The position numbers and the translations under genes were made by a program. A stretch of 64,000 bases of DNA from Sindora glabra (lineage: Eukaryota; Streptophyta; Magnoliopsida; Fabales; Fabaceae). The DNA is taken from the NCBI GenBank assembly GCA_020226215.1, contig CM035233.1, positions 23,501,150-23,565,149 on the forward strand, read 5' to 3'. The notes under the pieces are model-generated. The model did not search any database and was not told the origin of the DNA. It worked only from the letters and a program-made list of their open reading frames with translations. Positions 36,503 through 46,727 of this stretch are shown here, one piece after another (positions within the stretch are counted from its first letter, which is position 1; every line of letters begins with the position of its first letter).

Positions 36503-37630
36503 TATGAAGGTGGATCAAGTAGTGAAAGCACTCCTCCCTCACCTAAGTCTTTGGCTATTAGAAGGCAAATTAAAGGACTTGCACAAAGATTTAAAAGAAT
36601 GTTTGAGAGGTAAAATGAAACTATAAGAAATATTCAAGAAACGATGGCAAATAATGCAAGAAGGCAAGCACGTGACCATTCTCCACATGCCTATAAAGAT
36701 TCTAGTAGTTCTCCAAGAGATGATGAAGATAAGAGGTATGATAGGAGGAGAAATAGAAGATATGATAGAAAGGATGATGAAGAAAGGAGGTATGATATAA
36801 GAAGAGATAGGAGAGATAATAGAGAGAGGAGGAATTATAGGAGAATGACAGAAAATGGGAGAATTGGTAGAGTTAAAATAAAGATTCCTAGTTTTCATAA
36901 TAAGAATGATGTTGAAGCATACTTAGAATGTGAGTTGAAGATAGAGCAAGTATTCTCATGCCATAACTATAGTGAGGAAAAGAAAGTGAAGATAGCTTCC
37001 CTAGAGTTCCATGACTATGCCTTGGTGTGGTGGGATCAAATTCAAGGGGAGCAAAGGAGATATGATGAAGAACCCGTAGTGACATGGATTGAAATGAAGA
37101 ACCTAATGCGCAAGAGATTTGTTCCTACGTACTACAATGGGGAACTTCATACAAAGTTTCAAGGTTTGAGGCAAAGTGGAAAAAGTATTGATGAATATTA
37201 CAAAGAAATGGAAGTTGCAATGATAAGAGCCAATGTAGTTGAAGAAAAAGAAGCAATAATGGCTCATTTTTTTAATAGGTTGAACCATGATATCCGTGAC
37301 ATAGTGGAACTTCATCCCTATGTAGAACTTAAAGATTTGGTTCACCAAGCTATCAAAGTAGAAGCACAACTCAAAAGAAAGGGGACTTTGAAGAAAGGCA
37401 CCACTTCTTACAATTCAAAAGGATGGAAGGAAGGAGTGAAGAAAGAGGGAACTTCAACCAAGGATACGGCTTTCCAAGGTGGTAAGCCCTCATCTAAAAC
37501 TTCTTTTAATTCTACTAATGCTTCTGTTTACTCTACTTCTTGGCATAGGGAAATCAAATGCTTCAAATACCTTGGAAAAGTTATCCTAATGTCCAAACAA
37601 GAAGACCATGATTTTAAGGGAGAATGGTGA
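36503..37630 (+). pseudogene. gag of gypsy element 2
   Basis: The Gag frame is recognisable from 36503 (YEGGSSSESTPPSPKSLAIR) through an in-frame ATG at 36599 and a TAA at 36611-36613, and is then open from 36644 to 37630. It has an Arg/Asp-rich N-terminus (RYDRRRNRRYDRKDDEERR), then the Gag core 'VKIKIPSFHNKNDVEAYLEC', 'CHNYSEEKKVKIASLEFHDY', 'MKNLMRKRFVPTYYNGELHT' and 'VELHPYVELKDLVHQAIKVE'. The zinc knuckle at about 37555 reads CFKYLGKVI: the second Cys is Tyr, and a one-base shift ends the motif, so it would not bind zinc. The original start codon is lost. An ATG at 36504 is out of frame. Confidence 0.85.
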
Positions 37631-38324
37631 GATCTCAAGTGCAAGTTCATCTCCATCATCACATGCTCCAAGTGAAGAAGATAGTGAGTATGAAGCTTTT
37701 TGCCATGAGGGAGACTTACTTATGGTGAGGCGTCTCTTGGGTAGTTTAGTTAAGGAGGATGACACTACACAAAGAGAAAATATCTTTCATTCAAGATGCT
37801 TGGTACTTAGAAAAATTTGTTCTCTTATTGTTGATGGTGGTAGTTATACCAATGTAGCTAGTGTTAGGCTTGTTGAGAAATTGTGTCTCATTATTACTCC
37901 TCATCCCAAACCCTATAAGCTACAATGGTTGAGTGATGAAGGGGAGTTGGTTATTGATAAGCAGGTTTTAATTGCTTTTTCTATTGACAAGTATGAGGAT
38001 GAAGTCTTGTATAATGTAATACTTATGGAAGCAAGTCATATCCTCTTGAGAAGACCTTGGCCGTTTGACAAGAAAGCTATTCATGATGGTCTCACATTTG
38101 TACATAAAGGATGCAAAATCACTTTAGTACCCATGGCTTCTAGTCAAGTGTGTGAGGATCAAACAACTATGAGGTTGAAAAGAGAGCAAGAGAGAAAAGA
38201 TGAAAGAAAAATTGAAAAGAAAAAGAGTGAGTTTGAGAGTAAACTTAAAAAGAAAGGGGAAAAAGTGAAGACATTTACAAGTGAGAAAGATGAGGGTGAA
38301 AAGAAAAGTGAAGAGAAAAGTTAG
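37608..38324 (+). pseudogene. Protease region of gypsy element 2
   Basis: An open frame of 238 codons in the pol phase. It starts with the end of the zinc-knuckle region and a Ser/Glu-rich linker (SSASSSPSSHAPSEEDSEYE), then retropepsin 'LIVDGGSYTNVASVRLVEKL' (about 37827) with DGGS as active-site triad, 'HPKPYKLQWLSDEGELVIDK', and 'HILLRRPWPFDKKAIHDGLT' where a flap/GRPW motif has Arg for Gly. A Lys/Glu-rich coiled tail ends at TAG 38322. Retropepsins cut the polyprotein into its parts. Here the frame is separated from gag by the shift in the zinc knuckle. Confidence 0.8.
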
Positions 38325-38342
38325 TGTGAAAGAAAAGAAAAT

Positions 38343-39395
38343 TTGTTTGTAAGAGAAGAAGAAGTGAGGAAAGCTTTGTTGGCCTCTCGGCCTATGTATC
38401 TACTTTTGTGTAAAGAAAGTCCTCATGATAAATTGATTGATCATTTTGCTAACAATGCTTTACCTAGTAGTGTTTCTTCTCTTTTGCAGGAATTTGGAGA
38501 TGTTTTTCCCAAGGAAGTGCCTCACGGTCTACCCTTAATTAGAAGGATAGAACATCAAATTGACTTAATTCTGGGAGCAACATTGCCCAACTAGCCTGCC
38601 TATAGAAGCAATCCTTAAGAAACTCAAGAGATCCAGAAACAAGTAAAAGGATTGCTAGAGAAAGGATAGGTGAAGGAAAGTCTAAGCCCTTGTGCTGTAC
38701 TAGTCATCCTAATACCTAAGAAAGATGGAAGTTAGAGGATGTGCACTGATTGTCGTGCTATCAATAATATCACTGTAAAGTATAGACACCTCATATCCCG
38801 TTTGGATGATTTACTTGATGAATTGTTTGGTGCTTGTTACTTTTCTAAGATTGATCTTAAGAGTGGATATCACTAAATAAGAATAAAGGAGGGGGATGAA
38901 TGGAAAATAGCTTTTAAGACTAAATATGGGTTGTATGAATGGTTAGTTATCCCATTTGGATTGACTAATGCACCTAGTACCTTCATGCATTTAATGAATC
39001 ATTTGCTTAGAAACTTCTTAGGCAAATTTGTTGTTCTTTACTTTAATGATATCTTAGTTTATAGTAAATCTTTTGATGAGCATATGTTACATTTGAGGTG
39101 TGTGTTGGAAGTCTTGAGGCATGAAAAGTTGTATGTAAATATTGAAAAATGTACATTTTGTAAAGATCATGTAGTTTTTTTTAGCTTTGTGGTTAATTCC
39201 AAAGGTGTGCATGTGGACAAGGAAAAGGTTAAAGCCATAAAAGATTAGCCAACCCCTAGGACTGTGAATGAAGTGAGAAGCTTCCATGGGCTAGCAAGCT
39301 TTTATAGGCGCTTTGTGAGAGATTTTAGTACCATTGCTGCACCTTTAAATGAAACTATCAAGAAAAATGTGGATTTTAAAAAGGAAAGGGAATAA
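38343..39395 (+). pseudogene. Reverse transcriptase of gypsy element 2
   Basis: One phase with five or more substitution stops. The pre-RT frame 38343-38594 (LLQEFGDVFPKEVPHGLPLI) is followed by TAG. Then come 'ESLSPCAVLVI', 'MCTDCRAINNITVKYRH' and FSKIDLKSGYH (motif A), with a TAA after it. Frame 38931-39248 holds 'MYEWLVIPFGLTNAPSTFMH' (motif B) and YFNDILVYSKS at 39039-39071. The catalytic Asp pair is Asp-to-Asn in its first position (AAT; element 1 has GAC), a G-to-A change that alone would inactivate it. It ends EKVKAIKD plus TAG where Trp is expected, then 'VRSFHGLASFYRRFVRDFS'. Confidence 0.85.
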
Positions 39396-39860
39396 CAAGA
39401 AGCTTTTGATACATTGAAGGATAAGCTTATACATGCACCCATACTTGCACTTCTTAATTTTGCTAAATCATTTGAATTGGAGTGTGATGCATCTAATATA
39501 GGGATAGGGGCTGTTTTGATACAAGAAGGGCACCCCATTGCTTACTTTAGTGAAAAACTTAATGAAGCATGTTTGAAGTATCCTACTTATGATAAAGAAC
39601 TTTATGCTTTGATTAGGGCACTTCAAACATGGCAACATTATCTTTTACCTAAAAAGTTTGTGATCCATAGTGACTGTGAATCATTGAAATATCTCAAAGG
39701 TCAAAGGAAATTAAATAAAAGGCATGCTAAATAGGTAGAGTTCTTAGAACAGTTTCCTTATGTTATTAAGCATAAGCAAGGTAAAATGAATGTAGTGGCT
39801 AATGCTTTATCTAGACATTATGCTTTGCTTTCTATACTTAATGCAAAATTGCTTGAATTT
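39396..39860 (+). pseudogene. RNase H domain of gypsy element 2
   Basis: Open from 39414 to 39734: 'KSFELECDASNIGIGAVLIQ', 'EGHPIAYFSEKLNEACLKYP', 'TYDKELYALIRALQTWQHYL' and 'FVIHSDCESLKYLKGQ'. The acidic residues in CDAS, DKEL and HSD are all retained. A TAG (39732-39734) replaces a Trp codon. Then 'VEFLEQFPYVIKHKQGKMNV' and VANALSRHYALLS carry the conserved Asp/Asn-A-LSR end of the domain, with VAN where VAD is usual. It is better preserved than the same domain in element 1. Confidence 0.8.
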
Positions 39861-40674
39861 GAACATGTAAAGGAACTTTATGTGCATGATGCTGACTTTG
39901 CTGGATTACATGTGTTATGTGAAAAAGGGGGCTTATGATGGGTTTTATAAGCATGAGGGGCATCTATTTAAGGGGAATAAATTGTGTGTGCCTAAATGCT
40001 CAATTTGTGACTTGCTTGTGAAAAAAGCCCATGAGGGTGGTTTGATGAGGTACTTTAGTGAACCTAAAACCTTAATAATCTTGCAAGAACACTTCTTTTG
40101 GCCTAGAATGAAACATAGTGTTTCTTAATTCTGCAAAAAGTGTATTGTGTGTAAGAGGGCTAAATCTAAGGTACAATCCCATGGCTTTTATACTCCATTA
40201 CCTATTCCAGATTACCTTTGGACTGATGTTTCTATGGATTTCATTGTAGGTTTGCCAAGGACAAAGAATGGTAAGGACTCCATAGTTTTTGTTGTGGACC
40301 GCTTCTCAAAGATGGCTCATTTTGTTCCATGTAGCAAAATAGATGATGCTACACATGTTGCGAACCTGTACTTCAAGGAGATTATGAGGTTCCATGGCTT
40401 GCCAAGAAGTATAGTTTCGGATAGAGACTAAGTTTGTGAGTCATTTCTGGAGGATCCTATGGCAAAAGCTTGGAACTAAACTTTTATTCTCTACCACATG
40501 TCACCCACAAATAGATGGACAAATAGAGGTCGTAAACTGTACCTTGACTACTCTTCTTAGGGTTATGGTAAGGAAGAATCTCAAATCATGGGAAGAATAT
40601 TTGCCTCACATTGAATTTTCATATAATAGGACATTTCATTCGACTACCATGCATTCATCATTTGAGGTTGTTTA
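39861..40674 (+). pseudogene. Integrase of gypsy element 2, first part
   Basis: After a frameshift near 39925: 'AYDGFYKHEGHLFKGNKLCV', the zinc-binding 'EGGLMRYFSEPKTLIILQEH' (the His pair is eroded, RYF), a TAA, then 'FCKKCIVCKRAKSKVQSHGF'. In the core, 'LWTDVSMDFIVGLPRTKNGK' has the first catalytic Asp, 'HGLPRSIVSDRD' the second, then another shift at 40431-40436, and 'HPQIDGQIEVVNCTLTTLLR' the Glu. 'WEEYLPHIEFSYNRTFHSTT' precedes the insertion of solo LTR B. In active elements it inserts the cDNA into the genome. Confidence 0.85.
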
Positions 40675-42306
40675 TGTTAAGAATTCGAATTATTACATGC
40701 AGCGAAATTTCAAAATTTTGATCCAAATTCTACCTAGGATCCATGCAAAAGGAATAAATCAATGATTAGGGTTTTACCTATTGGGCACTCGTATTTCTAT
40801 TAATTAAAATTTGAGAGTGGATGAATCAAACGCTGGCTGGAAGGTACAGCATCTCTACGGTATCCACATAGAGTGAACGACGACCTCTCGCTCTCCACGA
40901 ATCTGCTAGGATGCGTTTCCCTCTCTAGGAATTAGGATTCGATATTTTATAAGTGATTTAGGATTTTAGGAGGCTTATGAGCATGTCCTTAATGTGCTAC
41001 CCTCAAGCCTCTTTTTATAGAACTTAGGCAAGCCACAATCCTAGTCTTACTAGGATAATGCTTCCAAAATCTTAATCACACTTAATAACTCATTTTGTCC
41101 TTATCCTAGAGATAATGAGGAAAGATATGACTTATCTATTAATTATCTAATATTAGATAATATTATCTCATAATATAAATATCTTAATATTAGATAATTG
41201 CATATAATTATCAAATATCAAAATAATATTATCTCATAATATATTTATCTAATATCTGATAACGTAATTTTTTGATATTACTTTAATATCAAATAATATC
41301 ACATAATATATATATATTACGTGAATAACACATTATTATTCTTAAAATAATATATATATATGCACGAAAATAAGTCCAATTAATTATTGTCTTATTCCTA
41401 CTCCTTTTGTGTGACCCTATAAGTTCTTACTACGTTAACAATGACTCATTATTGAGCCATAGACAGTGAGCAGTATCTAGCAATACATCACTATCACTCA
41501 AGTAGTAAGAATGTCTGTGATTCGACATCCACCTCATACATGATTAACATTTTACATCATAACCCTTTTGTAATAATATCCAAATTGAACTGAAGGCATG
41601 GAATGTGTCATCCTCGTCAATGTTTAATTTATATTTCTTGATACTGAGTAGACTTAAAATAAATGATTAATATCACATATTAATCCAATTGAGCATGGCC
41701 ATGCATTTCTAAGTCTCACTCAATCAAGGGGCCCAAGGATATTTCTCTTTTATACAAGAGTAACAAAATCTCATTTATATCACTCACTTCCCTCTGCACG
41801 ATTCATGACACACCTAATTAATGTCCTATTCATCATCCTGATCAAAGGTGACATAGGACAATTTTAAAGTGAGTCATTCCTCATGTAGGAAATCGTAGTG
41901 ACTTCAGGTCAAAGGTTTATATGTATTTATGATCATATGAGAATAACTTATGACACGTCTATCCATGCAATATTCTCATAATGGGTCAGTCCAGTACATT
42001 GTTCACTAATAATGTACTCATGTATTGATTTGATATCACATATCCATGATTCGTAATCATTAGTCATTATACATGCTATTCTCGATGTATTATTACTATC
42101 CTTTTCGTAATAATACTTGACTAGGGGCATTTTAGGAACAATGAAGCTATTCCAAGGATAATTATTATATTAAGTTATAAGTCGCGCAGAATAATAATAA
42201 AATTATAAAAATAAAATCTAATAATTAAATTACCTAAAATAAAACATAATACATTGTGTATTACTTTAATCATCTATATGATTGGTTCCTATGACATACA
42301 CTAACA
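40675..42306 (+). mobile_element. Solo LTR B (1632 bp) nested in element 2 integrase
   Basis: TGTTAAGAATTCGAATT...GACATACACTAACA flanked by a perfect duplication GTTTA (40670-40674 and 42307-42311). No internal genes. It is closest to copy C. Stem-loop 41993-42018 is kept with a G-T closing pair. A short open frame on the other strand (41948-42130) is fortuitous. Confidence 0.9.
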
Positions 42307-42311
42307 GTTTA

Positions 42312-42969
42312 TGGATTTAATCCCCTTACCCCACTCGATTTGTTGCCACTGCCTGATGTTTCATCTTTAGTACATAAGGATAGTAATGCCAGAACTGAAT
42401 TTGTTAAGAAGTTGCATGAAAAGGTGAAAGCTCAAATTGAAAAGAAAGTAGAGCAACAAGCAAAATATGCCAACAAGGGAAGAAAGAAAGTGGTATTTGA
42501 ACCTGGAGATTGGGTTTGGGTGCATATGCGCAAGGAAAGGTTTCCTATGTAAAAGGAGTTAAAGCTTCAACCAAGAGGGGATGGATCATTCCAAGTCTTA
42601 GAGAGAATTGGGGATAATGCATACAAAGTGAACTTACCAGGTGAGTATGGTGTAAGTGCTACTTTTAATATTTTTGATTTATCTCTCTTTGATGTAGGTA
42701 ATGAAGAGTCAAATTTGAGAGTAAATTCTCTTGAAGAAGTAAGGGTTAATGAGAATCTAAGAAGGCCCATTGAAGATAAAGGCTTGAAGGCATTGGAAAA
42801 GCTTCAAGGACCAATGACAAGAGCAAAGGCAAAGAAGATAAAAGGAAACCTAGAAAAGATAGTTGCTGTTCTATTTGAAAGTAGGCCCAATTTGGAGCTA
42901 GAAGAATCCAAAATGGTCAATTGCGTATATTTAGAAGACATGGGCTCCAATGAATCCATTAACATTTAG
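42312..42969 (+). pseudogene. Integrase C-terminus and pol tail of gypsy element 2
   Basis: Resumes directly after the duplicated GTTTA with 'GFNPLTPLDLLPLPDVSS', 'KKLHEKVKAQIEKKVEQQAK' (coiled coil), and 'VVFEPGDWVWVHMRKERFPM', then TAA where Gln/Lys is usual. After the stop, 'LQPRGDGSFQVLERIGDNAY' and 'GVSATFNIFDLSLFDVGNEE' end the integrase C-terminal region. The frame then crosses the polypurine tract into the 3' LTR and reads 'GPMTRAKAKKIKGNLEKIVA' to 'LEDMGSNESINI' with a stop at 42967-42969. About 74 codons are thus shared with the LTR. No chromodomain recognised. Confidence 0.85.
42734..42746 (+). promoter_or_regulatory. Polypurine tract of gypsy element 2
   Basis: AAGAAGTAAGGGT directly before the TAATGAGAATC start of the 3' LTR. 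It lies inside the pol frame. Confidence 0.65.
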
Positions 42970-43363
42970 TTAGTTTAGTATTTTTGTAATAAATGGGTCA
43001 TATGGTCCGAGACTTGTTTTTAGATTTATTTTGGCATGAAGACTTGTTATTTTATTTGGGTTAATTAGAATTTGGCTTATTAGTGTAAAAGGCCCATTAA
43101 GGTTTGCACATGATGGCTTATGGGGGCTGGTCTTATATAAGTTTTTGTAAACAAATTTTTATTCAGTTTTGAATACAATTTGAGATTGAGAACTTGTGAC
43201 TCTTAGGTTCTTGAGTGAGCCAATTATCTTTGATCTTATCAAGAGGTTCCCTCTTATGGCGATCGTTCCTTTGGCTTATCTCTCTGTGATTGTGGCGCCC
43301 ATCCTCTATCTTTTTTGTTTTTGTTGTTTGAAATCCAACTCAAGATTGTTTATTATTTCATCA
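42747..43363 (+). repeat. 3' LTR of gypsy element 2
   Basis: 617 bp, TAATGAGAATC...ATTTCATCA, followed by CTTAT, the second copy of the target duplication. Confidence 0.9.
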
Positions 43364-43368
43364 CTTAT

Positions 43369-45093
43369 CTCTTATGAATCTCATCATAACATTGGCTCAT
43401 ATTTCAATTCTTATATGGCTTTTTTCATTTGCATAATTCTCATTCATTACACATGCTCATAGTCATGTGCATATGTACATGGGGTTATATAATGCCCAAT
43501 TCATCACAATTCATATATCTTTCACATCATTTCATAAAGGCTTTATTCTCATATTTAGTTTATCTCAATGAAATTCACACAATCACAATACAATCTTGAT
43601 TCATTCATTTCCATGATTTGTGATTGAAATCTTATAAGGAGATGACACTCTAGGGCCAAGGACAACATCCATTCAATTTGAGTGTTTAAAAGGTTTCTTT
43701 TATTGCTCTTAATTCATAACATTGTTATTATTATTACCAATATCATTACTATCTTTTCTTCCTTTAACTTAGGATACTTGAGGCACTTTCATAATTCAAC
43801 CCACATTATTTTTTTGTCACATGTGGAATCATCATCCATCATGTCCTTGGAGGACATATAAGGTTTATAACTATTCCTTTGTATTTTTTCTTTTTTATTT
43901 GTCACAAGCTACATCTTTTCTAATCTCGTCATGTTTAATATAAAATTAAATATCATTATTATTGCTTTCTCTTCATAGCTATCTTTAGATACCATTTTCA
44001 AAGAGTAAACCTCAATGTCTAACTCAGTTACTAACTAATCCTTTTGATTTGGCCCTTATTTACTATATCTACATTTGCATTTATAAATATTCAATACTTT
44101 TAAGGATTATTGGCCGATCTTAAGACTAATATAAATGTTATCTCTAAATTACTTAGACATTGAGAGTATCTATCAGCTATCATGATTAATAAGCAAATCC
44201 TAGATACTCTTTTGTTTTTATTAAAATTAGAATAAAGGGTAAGATCTAGTCCGATATGTTAACCTCCTTATTCCTAATTACAATGTCACTTTAACTTTCA
44301 ACCCTAAAATGCCTTGTGACCTATATCAATTTAACCTTACCTCTCACTATGTTCTCTTTAAATAATTAAGGCCTTATGTTTCTTAAAGGTAAAATCTTAT
44401 AAATTGAACTTCTTTATCCATGTACATGTTTTATATTTTAAAATTCATTGTTATTTATTTAGAATTACACTTCTCCCAACTTCCTTTCTCTAAAGTTGAG
44501 GCATCGCTTTCATCTTTGAGGGTTATCAATTATATATATATTTTGATTCCTTCACTCTATCTTTTAAGTATTAACTTATTCATAAATATATGTACATCCT
44601 CATACTTATTTTTATGTATGTATATATAAATATGTGTCATTTTACATTCACCATGATTTACTTATCTTATTCCCATCCCTTTAAGGATTTTAAGTACAAG
44701 AACCCAGCTCTTACCTTTGTATTTTTCCAAGGACCAAAACATGCCACCCTAGTTCATTAAAATTTTTCTCACTATACTTATAAGTTAAATTTCCTCAAAA
44801 CTTTACATTGTACTTGCATTTAAGTGTGTATAATTTAGTGTTTTAAAATTAAGTCTCATATTCTATCTTTATCCCTTAGTGGCCAAAGCTTTAAGGTACA
44901 TATGACCTTTATAAGTTTTTGTATACTTACATACTATTCCCTCATAATTATGTTAACTTTTCATGATTCAATATACATATCCATGTAGATATCTTCTTGC
45001 ATACACATATATGTTTAGTTATTCATATGCACCTTTAAGGATTTGGTTTCCATTTCTTCCTTTTTCCTTCATAAGTGACCAAAATCTATGCCA

Positions 45094-45170
<77 letters not shown>

Positions 45171-45397
45171 TTCTTTTATTTACATATAATTTTAGTAAGG
45201 ATTTAAGAAGGAAAGTCTTACCCTTCCCTTATGGCCAAATCATCAATAGTTTATTATTCTTGATTTCCTCTTTTTTTAATTTAAGTGTTTACTTCCAAAT
45301 AGATCCTTGTTTATAAGTTCCTATTAATCTTTCTTCATTATTTAATCCATAAATAAAAATAATAGTTCTCTTCCTAACCCTTTTCGAAGGGTGATCA
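43369..45397. other. AT-rich stretch, host sequence around element 2
   Basis: No gene recognised. It reads on from 33067 if element 2 is discounted. On the minus strand, words such as 'atgttgtccttggccctaga' (near 43650) look like the interior of a long LTR running leftwards from 48964, but this is only an impression. Confidence 0.4.
45095..45169. repeat. (TA)n microsatellite, about 37 units
   Basis: Uninterrupted TA dinucleotides. The open frame spanning it (44963-45316) is a by-product encoding Tyr-Ile repeats. Confidence 0.95.
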
Positions 45398-46722
45398 TGT
45401 TGGAATCTGGAGACAAATAGTTACAGTGAAAATTAATCGATCCCAGCCAATGGATCCATGCAAAATATTAGATTAGAATAAGGATTGATTCAATACCTTT
45501 TAGGATGATTCAAAAGCTTGTTCATTAATCACCTTTCTCAACTTGCTTTCGATTAAAAACTTTAAGGTATTCACATGAACTAGTAGATCACTAATGAACC
45601 TCCACGATTATTGATTGGAATTCTCCTCCTTTGGTCTAGTAGTGCTAGCTATGCCTCTTTAAGAGTTATGGTTAAGGAAGGCTACTAAGGTTTTCTATGT
45701 TTTGGGATGTATGAATAATCAAATATTATTACCCAACAAGGCTATTTAAATAGGTGCATAGAAAATCTTAACTGATTGGGCTTTATTCCATGTATAATTA
45801 TAGGCTTATAATTGGGCCTTATAATTATAAAATAAAATTTCTATATATTAAGCCTAAACAATTTATAGGCTCTCATTACATTAGTAATGATTATATATCA
45901 TATTAATAATCATAAATAATGAGCGGTGTCTAGCAACACATCATTGTTACTTAAGTAATGAAAAAGTCAGTGATTTGACTGAATCTATATATGTAATCAT
46001 CATCTATGACCTTTTATTTTAGACATATAGATTGAGTACCAGATATAGATCGTGTCATTTTCGTATAGCCCAATTTAAAGGTTTCTTGATTCCTAAGTAA
46101 GCTTACTAAAGTAAATATAATTAACATCCCATGTCAATCTATCTGAGTATAGCATGCATTTTTCTTAGCTTTACTTAATTAAGGGGCCCACAGATGTCAC
46201 TCCATTATATAGGAAAGATAAATTTCATCTCGATCACACAAATCCTTCCGCATGATATATGATATATCCAATAACTACCCTTGCATTCACTTAACCATGA
46301 GTGACATACAGTAGTATCAAAATATAAAACTTACATGTAAAGAAATTTAGTGATCTCAGGTCAAAAGACCATATTAATGATGATCACTAAGAATCACTCA
46401 TGACACTCATATAACAATTTATGTAGTGTTTTTAAGGTGGGTCGATCCAGTATATAAGTTTTCTAACTTGTACTCATGTGTAGACTTACTATCTCATATA
46501 AGTTACCATACATGCTAGTTTTAATATATCAAAGCAACCAAATCTACAGTGATATATGATTAGGGACATTTAAGAATACAATTATTCTAAGGTTATTATC
46601 ATAATTAAATATATTACATAAACAATATATCTATAAAAATGATAATTGGAATTGCTTTTAAAATAATATGATTCAAATTATCAAACATCCATATAATTGG
46701 TTTTAGGGCATATACACTAACA
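45398..46722 (+). mobile_element. Solo LTR F (1325 bp)
   Basis: TGTTGGAATCTGG...CATATACACTAACA, flanked by GATCA/GATCG (45393-45397, 46723-46727; 4 of 5 match). It is homologous to copy E along its length and to A-D in conserved blocks. It contains stem-loops at 45887-45913 (8-bp stem) and 46453-46472 (8-bp stem with one G-T pair). Non-coding. Confidence 0.8.
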
Positions 46723-46727
46723 GATCG

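Larger units (their letters stand above)
33073..43363 (+). mobile_element. Ty3/gypsy retrotransposon, element 2 (complete ends, two nested LTRs)
   Basis: The two LTRs are 617 bp each (33073-33689, 42747-43363), flanked by a perfect 5-bp target duplication CTTAT (33068-33072, 43364-43368). A PBS, A-rich leader, gag, protease, RT, RNase H, integrase and polypurine tract are in Ty3/gypsy order. Two later solo LTRs are nested: A (34478-36137) in the leader and B (40675-42306) in the integrase. Without them the element is about 6.99 kb. From near 37608 to about 39920 the pol frame is a single phase broken only by substitution stops; two single-base-type frameshifts follow. The LTRs start TAATRAG rather than TG in both copies, so this was in the template. 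Confidence 0.92.

Noticed and set aside
41948..42130. 60-codon minus-strand open frame
   Set aside because: Inside solo LTR B and not conserved in copies A, C and D.
44963..45316. 117-codon open frame
   Set aside because: It exists only because (TA)n reads as Tyr-Ile repeats without stops.
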